Positions 1 through 5,361 of a stretch of 5,686 nt of DNA are shown piece by piece. Within the stretch, counting starts at the first letter, position 1, and every line of letters begins with the position of its first letter. Location of the stretch: contig JAGXAX010000104.1 in the NCBI GenBank assembly GCA_018971405.1, positions 1-5,686 on the forward strand, read 5' to 3'. The translations under genes and the position numbers were made by a program. Below the pieces are notes generated by a model, which was not told the DNA's origin, ran no database searches, and saw only the letters and a program-made list of their open reading frames with translations. Origin of the DNA: Alphaproteobacteria bacterium (GTDB lineage Bacteria > Pseudomonadota > Alphaproteobacteria > Micavibrionales > UBA2020).

Positions 1-1310
1 TGCGCCGCGATCATGTTGCCGAGCGCGTAGGCGGGGAAGTAGCCGATCGCGCCGGTCGGCCAGTGCACGTCCTGCATGCAGCCTTTTGAATTGTCGGGCG
101 GGGTGATGCCGAGCAGGTTTTTGATGCCGTCGTTCCAGGCCTGCGGCAGGTTTTCGACCGCAAGCGTGCCTTCGACCAGCCCTTTTTCCAGCTTGTAGCG
201 CAGGAGAATGTGCGCGGGATAGGTGAGTTCGTCCGCCTCGATGCGGATGAATGACGGGTTGACCTGATTGGCGAGCAGTTGCAGGTTTGCAGCCGAGAGC
301 GCGGGATCGTTCGGGCGGTTGAAGATTTCGCGCGCCAGCTTTTCAAGATATTGGAAGAATTCCGGCTCGTGCGCGGCGTTGCGCTCCATGATGCCGGACT
401 GGCTTTCATGCACCGCCATGCCCATCGAAGCGCCGACCAGCTGGTAGCGGCGGGCGAGAGGCGTGCCTTGTTCGTAGAGCGCGTGCCCCGCCTCGTGCAC
501 GGTGGAATAGACCGCGGAGAGGAAAGAGCTTTCGTCGCTGGTATCGGTGGTGAAGCGCACGTCCGAGGCGCTGCCGCCGGTCGAGGGGTGGGCGTCGATG
601 GCGAACATCTTGCCGCGGGTGAAATCGAAGCCCATGGCCTCGGTCAGGCGGCGGCTGAGCTCGGCCTGCTGCTCTTGCGGGAAGGGGCCTTTGAGCGGAA
701 GCGGCTGCGGGCCTTTCTTCTGCAGGTCGACGGCCTCGCGGATCAGGCCGGGCAGGGCCTTTTCCAGCTGGGCGAATTCGCGCGCGACGGTGGCGTCGGC
801 GATGTCGGGCGAGAAGCTGTTGAGCAGCGCCTCGTAAACCGAAGCCGCGCCCAGCTTTTCCCTGCGGATCTCCCCGACGGCGCGCAGTGTATCGAAGGAA
901 TGCTTGTACCAGTCCTTCATCTTCGACCAGTCACCTGTTTTCCGGAGTTCGGTATGCAGTTTTTGGCCTTCATTGCTGATGCGGGCGATCTCGGTCGCCA
1001 GTTCGTCGGAGAGGCCGGCCTCGGAGACCCAGGCACGGCGCATCAAAGTGAGGTTGCGCTGGTCGGCCGGCGAGAGGGTTTGCTTGTCTTTCTCTGCCGC
1101 GTCGAGCCATTTTTCTCCCTGCGGATCTTTAATCAAACTATGAGAAATATCTGCCAAGGCCATGATTTGCCTTGTACGGTCTTCTGCGCTGTTCTTCGGC
1201 ATGACTGTTTCCGCGTCCTTGTTGAGGATGGCGGCGGCGTTGTTGATGTCGATGATTTTGGCGAAGCGGTCCTGCAGATTCTGGTAGGCGCTTTTCGGTG
1301 CGGCTGTCAT
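1..1310 (-). CDS. M32-family metallocarboxypeptidase (thermostable carboxypeptidase 1 type), C-terminus cut by window edge
   Basis: Cytoplasmic zinc (or cobalt) carboxypeptidase that removes single residues from peptide C-termini. The reading frame is open from ATG at 1310 to the left edge, giving 436 codons. M32 enzymes are usually near 500 residues, so roughly 60 C-terminal residues lie outside the window. The family's signature motifs appear in the expected order: HP at 241-242, DVRFT at 250-254 (the DxRxT motif), the zinc-binding HEAGH at 272-276, HESQS at 301-305 supplying the third ligand Glu302, IRIEAD at 355-360, and QDVHW at 413-417 followed by a typical GAIGYFP stretch. The usual HPF motif reads HPS here. 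There is no signal peptide. The start is supported by a purine-rich ribosome binding site 7 nt upstream and a good promoter. It is transcribed divergently from the ZorAB-like operon. The family assignment is firm; the physiological substrate is unknown. Confidence 0.96.
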   Translation of the reverse strand, partial: MTAAPKSAYQNLQDRFAKIIDINNAAAILNKDAETVMPKNSAEDRTRQIMALADISHSLIKDPQGEKWLDAAEKDKQTLSPADQRNLTLMRRAWVSEAGLSDELATEIARISNEGQKLHTELRKTGDWSKMKDWYKHSFDTLRAVGEIRREKLGAASVYEALLNSFSPDIADATVAREFAQLEKALPGLIREAVDLQKKGPQPLPLKGPFPQEQQAELSRRLTEAMGFDFTRGKMFAIDAHPSTGGSASDVRFTTDTSDESSFLSAVYSTVHEAGHALYEQGTPLARRYQLVGASMGMAVHESQSGIMERNAAHEPEFFQYLEKLAREIFNRPNDPALSAANLQLLANQVNPSFIRIEADELTYPAHILLRYKLEKGLVEGTLAVENLPQAWNDGIKNLLGITPPDNSKGCMQDVHWPTGAIGYFPAYALGNMIAA

Positions 1311-1317
1311 CTGTTTT

Positions 1318-1325
1318 TCCCTTCC
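1318..1325 (-). promoter_or_regulatory. Ribosome binding site of the M32 carboxypeptidase gene
   Basis: On the minus strand the sequence GGAAGGGA ends 7 nt before the ATG at 1310. It is a good Shine-Dalgarno match and supports that start codon. Confidence 0.7.
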
Positions 1326-1349
1326 GTGCGGCTGAATTTCACAAGCTGA

Positions 1350-1378
1350 ATTCTAGCAAACTATTTACCAAAAAACAA
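1350..1378 (-). promoter_or_regulatory. Sigma70-type promoter with extended -10 for the M32 carboxypeptidase gene
   Basis: Read on the minus strand, TTGTTT (1378-1373) and TAGAAT (1355-1350) are separated by exactly 17 nt. The -10 matches the consensus at 5 of 6 positions and is preceded by TGC, an extended -10 element that would compensate for the -35 matching only in TTG. The transcript would begin about 35 nt before the ATG at 1310. This is a sequence-pattern prediction only. Confidence 0.55.
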
Positions 1379-1406
1379 TTAACGCCCCGAGGCGCGTCCA
1401 TTATTG

Positions 1407-1421
1407 ATTTATTTGATAAAT
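1407..1421. repeat. Perfect inverted repeat ATTTAT-TTG-ATAAAT, candidate operator
   Basis: Two 6-nt arms separated by TTG form a perfect palindrome that overlaps the predicted -35 element of the ZorAB-like operon. Its position would suit a repressor site. The arms do not extend further (flanking bases do not pair), and no regulator is encoded in the window, so the regulatory role is inference. Confidence 0.35.
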
Positions 1422-1440
1422 AGACCCTTGCTAACATTAT
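1413..1440 (+). promoter_or_regulatory. Putative promoter of the ZorAB-like operon
   Basis: TTGATA at 1413-1418 matches the -35 consensus at 5 of 6 positions. It is followed after 16 nt by CATTAT at 1435-1440, which matches the -10 at 4 of 6. The stretch lies in the AT-rich part of the divergent region, and the predicted transcript would have a leader of roughly 45 nt. The -35 overlaps a perfect inverted repeat. In an AT-rich stretch chance matches are common, so confidence is limited. Confidence 0.4.
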
Positions 1441-1474
1441 AGAAATAAAATAAAAATAGAGGTCATCGCAAAAG

Positions 1475-1480
1475 AGGAGG
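1475..1480 (+). promoter_or_regulatory. Strong ribosome binding site of the ZorA-like gene
   Basis: AGGAGG is a full Shine-Dalgarno sequence, ending 10 nt before the ATG at 1491. It favours this ATG over the in-frame ATG at 1503, for which the spacing would be 22 nt. Confidence 0.75.
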
Positions 1481-1490
1481 CAGTCGGATC

Positions 1491-3101
1491 ATGGTATCGG
1501 TAATGCAGGGCGCGCCCGCGGACGTCGTCGCGCAGTTCATCCAGTTCATGAGCCAGTCGGCGGGATCGCTGACGGGGCTTTTCGCGCGGCTGAACCTTTT
1601 CATCCTCGTGCCGGTTTTCATCGCCACGGGGCTTCTGCTGATCGGCTACTTCCGCCACTACCAGCGTCCGGCGGGGGCGATCCGCCGCGCGCTCGAAAAG
1701 GTGACGGATGCGGTGCGGACGGCGCGGCTGCGGCACAAGGGCGTGCAGGACGCCGGCGGGACTGACGCGCTTTCGCGCGCGCTCGACGGGATCTTCGCCC
1801 TGTCGCCGTTCAAGAATTTGTGGATGGAATACTGCGCGTCGCTGCACCTCATCGCGGGGCGCGACGGCCGGAAGACGGTTCTCGCCACCGCGCCGGCGGA
1901 GGCGTTCTTCTCGCGGGAAAACGTCGTCGACCTGCACATCAACGCGGATTTCTACCGCCACCTGCCGGGCATCCTCACGGGCATCGGCATCATCGGCACG
2001 TTTTCCGGCCTCGTCTGGGGGCTGCACGAGTTCACGCCCGACACGTCGGACGCCGTGGCGTCCCTGCCGCTGCTGCTGCAGGAGGTGACGTCGGCCTTCG
2101 TCGGTTCGGGCTTCGCCATCCTCGCCGCCATCTTCGTGACGTATAAGGAGAAGTCCGTCCTCAACGGCTGCTATCGCGCCGTGGGCGAACTCACCCGCGA
2201 GATCGACGGCCTATACGCGACCGGCGCGGGCGAGGAATATCTCGCGCGCCTCGTTGCCGCGACGGAGGGCGGCGTGAGCGCGCAGGAACGCCAGCATCAG
2301 GCGCTCGCCCAGCAGGTGGGAAGCGCGATCCGCGAGGCGCTCGCCGAGCCGATGAAAGAGCTGGCCGCAGTGGTCGACCGCGCCGCCGCCAATCAGGAGA
2401 AGGCCGTCGGCCGCATCCTCGACAAGGTGCTGGAGAGCTTCTCCGAAAGGCTCGACGTCACGTTCGGCAGCCAGATCAAGAAGGTCAATGACAGTTTCGC
2501 CACCGCGACCGAGGCGATGGAGCAGGTGCGCGATTCCATGACCGTCCTGCTCGGCGACATGGCCGCGGTCGGCATCAACGCCGTCGACCAGATGTCGGGC
2601 ACGCTGGCGCGGGCGGTGGAAGACGCCTCCGCCGCGCAGGACCGGCTGAACGAGCAGACACGCGCCTTCCTCGACGAGATGCGCGACCTCCTGCTCCGCA
2701 ACCAGAACCAGACGTCGGAAGTGATGGACGTGACGATGCGCGCCGTGCTTGCCAAGCTGCAGGCGGCGATGACGCGCCTCGCGGTCGACCGCGGCGAGCA
2801 GGTCGAGCAGGACAGGAAGCGCATCGAGGAGCTGACGGCGTCCGTGGCGAAGCTGGTGACGAGCGTCGACACGTCGTCCGCCCGCACCGCCGAGAGCCTC
2901 GGCATCCTGCAGAACACCGCCAGCGGCGCGATTTCGGGCATGAACAACGGCGCGGTCGTGATGCGCATGGCGGCGGACAGGTTCGCGATCGCGGGCAACA
3001 CGCTCTCCGACGCGCTGGAAAAATCCGAGGCGCTGACGGAAACCGTCGGCCAGTTGCAGGAGCTTCTGGCCTCGACCGTGCAACTGCGCCGGGCGGGATA
3101 G
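1491..3101 (+). CDS. ZorA-like MotA/ExbB/TolQ-family proton channel subunit with long cytoplasmic tail
   Basis: Probable inner-membrane stator/rotor subunit of a proton-driven motor, 536 residues. Three hydrophobic segments are visible: about 33-54, 158-178 and 196-218. The last two form the MotA/ExbB/TolQ channel core, with a glycine-rich GIGIIGTFSGLVWGL run at 164-178 and LLQEVTSAFVGSGFAILAA at 195-213. Polar residues T163, T170, S172, T200 and S201 are candidates for lining the proton path. About 100 residues separate segments 1 and 2. From about 230 to the end (some 300 residues) the protein is charged, Ala/Glu/Gln-rich and predicted helical, without membrane segments. A channel core plus long intracellular helical tail, with an OmpA-type gene directly after, is the architecture of ZorA in Zorya defence; flagellar MotA and TolQ/ExbB lack such a tail. 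The partner starts 6 nt after the stop. An ExbB-like protein of a non-defence system remains possible. Family placement is strong; the Zorya assignment is inference. Confidence 0.8.
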   Translation: MVSVMQGAPADVVAQFIQFMSQSAGSLTGLFARLNLFILVPVFIATGLLLIGYFRHYQRPAGAIRRALEKVTDAVRTARLRHKGVQDAGGTDALSRALDGIFALSPFKNLWMEYCASLHLIAGRDGRKTVLATAPAEAFFSRENVVDLHINADFYRHLPGILTGIGIIGTFSGLVWGLHEFTPDTSDAVASLPLLLQEVTSAFVGSGFAILAAIFVTYKEKSVLNGCYRAVGELTREIDGLYATGAGEEYLARLVAATEGGVSAQERQHQALAQQVGSAIREALAEPMKELAAVVDRAAANQEKAVGRILDKVLESFSERLDVTFGSQIKKVNDSFATATEAMEQVRDSMTVLLGDMAAVGINAVDQMSGTLARAVEDASAAQDRLNEQTRAFLDEMRDLLLRNQNQTSEVMDVTMRAVLAKLQAAMTRLAVDRGEQVEQDRKRIEELTASVAKLVTSVDTSSARTAESLGILQNTASGAISGMNNGAVVMRMAADRFAIAGNTLSDALEKSEALTETVGQLQELLASTVQLRRAG

Positions 3102-3107
3102 ATTTAG

Positions 3108-3845
3108 ATGTTCGCGCGCACGCTCATCAGACGCCACGCCCGCGACGAGGGCGAAAAGCCGTTCTGGATCTCGTTTTCAGACCTGATGACCGCCTGCATG
3201 ACGGTCTTCCTCATCGTCATGGCGGTGACGGTCGTGACGATGAAGGACGAGATCGCGCGCATCGAGAAACTCACCGCCATCACCCGCGACCGGCAGGCGG
3301 AGATCCAGCGCTTCGCCGACGCCCTGCGCCTCGCCTCTGAGCGCAGGTACCCGAACGTCGGCGTGGACATCATCAAGGACACGGTGAAGATCGACTTCGG
3401 CGCCGACGTCAATTTCATGTCCGGCTCGTCGGAGATCACCGACGCGGGCTCGCGCTTCCTGCGCGGCTACCTGCCGATCCTGCTCGGCGCGGCGGAGACG
3501 CCGCTCGGCAAAAAATGGCTGAAGCGCGTCGTCGTCGAGGGCTTCACCGACACGGACGGCAGCTACCTCTTCTATCTCGACTTGAGCCTCGAGCGCAGCC
3601 GCAAGGTCGTCTGCGCGCTCTTCTCGCCGCCGTCGTCGGGGGAGGCGGCCATGACGCGCCACGAGCTGGAGCAAATGCGCGACCTGTTCCTCGTCGGGGG
3701 CTATTCGTTCAACTCCATGCTGCCGTCGAAGGCGCGTAGCCGCCGCATCGAGTTGAAGCTCGAATTCTGGCAGGCGGGCGAAAAGGCGCAGGCGGACAGA
3801 AAGCCGAAGCCGAACCTCGACAACAAGCCTTTTGGCCATTGCTAG
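3108..3845 (+). CDS. ZorB-like MotB/OmpA-family peptidoglycan-anchored motor partner
   Basis: A 245-residue partner of the preceding channel protein, close to the size I recall for ZorB. A short cytoplasmic N-terminus leads into a single membrane helix at about 20-44 that opens with PFWISFSDLMTA. Asp25 sits where MotB and ZorB carry the proton-binding Asp. After a helical linker (about 45-80) comes an OmpA-type peptidoglycan-binding domain at about 90-220: VKIDFGADVNFMSGSSEIT at 93-111, GFTDTDG at 145-151 (Asp148 aligns with the diaminopimelate-binding Asp of OmpA), LSLERSRKV at 159-167 (Arg163 the likely partner Arg), and SRRIELKLEF at 211-220. A Lys/Pro-rich tail ends in Cys. The gene starts 6 nt after the upstream stop and has no clear Shine-Dalgarno sequence of its own, so translational coupling is likely. 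No effector gene follows; the next genes are convergent. MotB of a flagellar motor is unlikely, since no flagellar genes are nearby and the tail and partner differ. Confidence 0.82.
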   Translation: MFARTLIRRHARDEGEKPFWISFSDLMTACMTVFLIVMAVTVVTMKDEIARIEKLTAITRDRQAEIQRFADALRLASERRYPNVGVDIIKDTVKIDFGADVNFMSGSSEITDAGSRFLRGYLPILLGAAETPLGKKWLKRVVVEGFTDTDGSYLFYLDLSLERSRKVVCALFSPPSSGEAAMTRHELEQMRDLFLVGGYSFNSMLPSKARSRRIELKLEFWQAGEKAQADRKPKPNLDNKPFGHC

Positions 3846-3888
3846 GCGTTGGTTCTTTTCGGCTGCGGACAGTGTTCGAGCGCAAAAA

Positions 3889-4524
3889 TCAGAGCCCGTG
3901 CATTTTCAGCGCGTCTTTGAGCGGCGTATTTTTGGACGGCTGCCCGCCGTCTGCGGGAACGACGGCGAAGAACAGCGTCCGGTTGCCGGCGGCGTCCTCG
4001 AAATTCTCCTTCAGGACGGCGAGGCCGTAAGTTTTCGCCGCGGCGGCGGAGGCGATGACGGCCTTCGCGGCGTCCTTTGCCGCGGCGACCTGCTTTGCCG
4101 CGCCCGCGGTGTCGCCCGCCTCGACGGGCTTCAGCCTGAGCCGCGCGATGCTTTTCCGGCACTGGGCGAGCGCCTGCCAGTGGCTGTAGACGGCGCGGAG
4201 ATCGTCGATGCGCGCTTCCGGCAGGGCGAGCAGGCAGTGGCGGACGGGCAGCCATAAAATCTTCTCGACCGCGTAGGCTTTTTTTTCGGCGGCATTGCCG
4301 CCTGCCGCGCGCAGCGCGGCGAGCGCGTCGGTCACCGGCCCGGCGATCGTGTTCGTCACGGGGATGAGGGCGCGGTCGGCGCGGTTTTCGTCCAGCGCGG
4401 CGAGCGCGTCCGCAAAGGTGGCGCAGCACAGTTTTTTGCAAGCGGGGTAAAGCTCGTCCGCGGCGATGTCGGAATAGGCGCCTGCAATCCCCTGAAACGC
4501 GATGCGCGGCTTTTGGGCGGGCAT
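3889..4524 (-). CDS. Prephenate dehydratase-domain protein, short, no ACT domain, catalytic motifs altered
   Basis: A 211-residue protein recognisable as a prephenate dehydratase (PDT) catalytic domain, the fold that converts prephenate to phenylpyruvate in phenylalanine synthesis. Visible family segments: IAFQGIAGAYSDIAADELYP at 8-27, IPVTNTIAGPVTDAL at 54-68, the SHWQALAQC segment at 114-122, DTAGAAKQVA at 138-147, and YGLAVLKENFEDAAGNRTLFF at 166-186. Several normally invariant positions differ: the usual PIENS reads PVTNT, SHPQAL reads SHWQAL, and the catalytic Thr-Arg-Phe reads Thr-Leu-Phe at 183-185. The C-terminal ACT domain that binds phenylalanine in typical PheA is absent; the protein stops about 25 residues after the catalytic motif. 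ATG at 4524 was chosen because it lies 5 nt after the stop of the upstream carbonic anhydrase gene, implying coupled translation; the ribosome binding site is weak. It may be a weakly active or repurposed PDT, so no gene symbol is assigned. Confidence 0.8.
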   Translation of the reverse strand: MPAQKPRIAFQGIAGAYSDIAADELYPACKKLCCATFADALAALDENRADRALIPVTNTIAGPVTDALAALRAAGGNAAEKKAYAVEKILWLPVRHCLLALPEARIDDLRAVYSHWQALAQCRKSIARLRLKPVEAGDTAGAAKQVAAAKDAAKAVIASAAAAKTYGLAVLKENFEDAAGNRTLFFAVVPADGGQPSKNTPLKDALKMHGL

Positions 4525-4529
4525 GCCGT

Positions 4530-5261
4530 TCAGGCGGCCTTGCGCGGCGGCGGATAATGCGGCGGGCGGCGGCGCGCGTGTTTCGCCCGCGCTTTTTGCG
4601 CTGCCGGCGCGGGCGCGATCTGCGTGAAGGCGTCCTTTTTCGGGTCGTAATCGTGGAGCGCGCCTTTTTCCATGTCGAAATACCAGCCGCTGACCGTCAG
4701 GCGGCCCTCGGCGACGGCCTTTTTGACCATCGGATATTCCAGCGCGTTCTTCACGCTCATGATGACGGTCTGGCGCTCGGTCTCGCGCAGCAGCGCTTCC
4801 TTGTCCGTCTTGCCGACCTTGCCCTCGGCGGCGCGTTTGGCCTCGGCGGCCATCTTCACCCAGCTTTCGATGAGCGTATCGGAGGTGCCTTCGACCAGCG
4901 CGCCCACGCCGCCGCACTGCGAATGCCCCATGATGACGAGGTGCTTGATCTTCTTCGCGTCGATGGCGTAGCTGAGGGAGGCGGCAAGCTCCGCCTGCTT
5001 GTCCGCGTCATAGGGCGGGATGATCGCGCCCATCTGCTGGTGGAGGAACTGCTGCCCCGGCGGGGCGTCGAAGACGATGTCGGCCCCGTTGCGCGGGTCG
5101 ATGCAGTTGATGATGAAAAAATCCGGGTTCGCGCCGTTCTTGACGAGTTTTTCCATGAGGCCGGCGCCGTTTTCGTAGTGCTTGTCGCGGAAACGGTTGA
5201 AGCCGTCGGTCAAAGTCTTTTCTGCTGCGGGCTTGTCTTCGGGGGGCGTCTCTTTCGGCAC
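4530..5261 (-). CDS. Beta-class carbonic anhydrase
   Basis: Zinc enzyme interconverting CO2 and bicarbonate, probably cytoplasmic. With the GTG start at 5261 it has 243 residues. Beta-class signatures are clear: CIDPR at 53-57 (zinc ligand Cys53 with the Asp55-Arg57 dyad; most relatives read CSDSR), MGHSQCGGVGAL at 111-122 (zinc ligands His113 and Cys116), and SGWYFDMEKGALHDYD at 191-206, a typical late motif. GTG at 5261 is preferred because GGAG lies 7 nt upstream. A longer form from TTG at 5297 (255 residues) has no good ribosome binding site, and the ATG at 5274 is in another frame. The last 20 or so residues form an odd Arg/Lys/Pro/His-rich tail (from about 222) beyond the usual enzyme end. 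It is the first gene of an operon with the PDT-like gene and is divergent from cmk. Confidence 0.93.
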   Translation of the reverse strand: MPKETPPEDKPAAEKTLTDGFNRFRDKHYENGAGLMEKLVKNGANPDFFIINCIDPRNGADIVFDAPPGQQFLHQQMGAIIPPYDADKQAELAASLSYAIDAKKIKHLVIMGHSQCGGVGALVEGTSDTLIESWVKMAAEAKRAAEGKVGKTDKEALLRETERQTVIMSVKNALEYPMVKKAVAEGRLTVSGWYFDMEKGALHDYDPKKDAFTQIAPAPAAQKARAKHARRRPPHYPPPRKAA

Positions 5262-5268
5262 GGGCAAA

Positions 5269-5272
5269 CTCC
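5269..5272 (-). promoter_or_regulatory. Ribosome binding site deciding the GTG start of the carbonic anhydrase gene
   Basis: Minus-strand GGAG is followed by 7 nt and then GTG at 5261-5259. The same GGAG overlaps an out-of-frame ATG at 5274 and is only 1 nt from the in-frame TTG at 5267, so neither of those is a good alternative. Confidence 0.55.
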
Positions 5273-5361
5273 ATGTTTTATGAGGCGTCACGCGCAAGGA
5301 AGATAATTTTATTACGCGTTTTGCTATGGTATTGGATTATTATTTCCATTAAAATCACGGC
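5273..5361. promoter_or_regulatory. Divergent AT-rich intergenic region between carbonic anhydrase and cmk
   Basis: This 89-nt AT-rich stretch must hold promoters for both directions. TATTAT at 5338-5343 (plus strand, 5 of 6 match) is a possible -10 for cmk, and TAAAAT at 5311-5306 (minus strand, 5 of 6) is a possible -10 for the carbonic anhydrase operon. Neither has a convincing -35 at 16-18 nt, so exact promoters cannot be assigned. No clear operator was found. Confidence 0.35.

Noticed and set aside
279..1349. A 356-codon plus-strand open frame antisense to the M32 peptidase gene
   Set aside because: It is a GC-rich shadow frame. The minus-strand frame shows all M32 motifs, and the plus-strand product is low-complexity Gly/Ala/Arg/Val without any recognisable domain.
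1383..1394. Small hairpin CGCC-CCGA-GGCG in the divergent region
   Set aside because: The stem is only 4 bp, with no T-run. It is too short to claim as a terminator or operator.
2211..3137. A 308-codon minus-strand open frame antisense to the ZorA-like tail
   Set aside because: The Arg/His/Leu/Ala-rich composition is typical of the complement of coding GC-rich DNA. There is no domain or ribosome binding site, and the plus strand has a coherent protein.
1491..3845. Flagellar MotA-MotB stator
   Set aside because: The long C-terminal tail of the first protein and the absence of flagellar genes fit ZorAB better; the channel core and Asp motif are shared by both families and cannot separate them.
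3846..3888. Possible bidirectional terminator in the convergent gap between the ZorB-like and PDT-like genes
   Set aside because: No stable GC stem with a T-run was found in the 43 nt; the short CTTTT run is not preceded by a hairpin.
5272..5297. TTG at 5297 or ATG at 5274 as the carbonic anhydrase start
   Set aside because: TTG at 5297 lacks a ribosome binding site, and ATG at 5274 is out of frame with the zinc-binding motifs. GTG at 5261 has GGAG at 7 nt spacing.
4557..5306. A 249-codon plus-strand open frame antisense to the carbonic anhydrase gene
   Set aside because: The minus strand encodes a clear beta-carbonic anhydrase with zinc ligands; the plus-strand product has no recognisable features.
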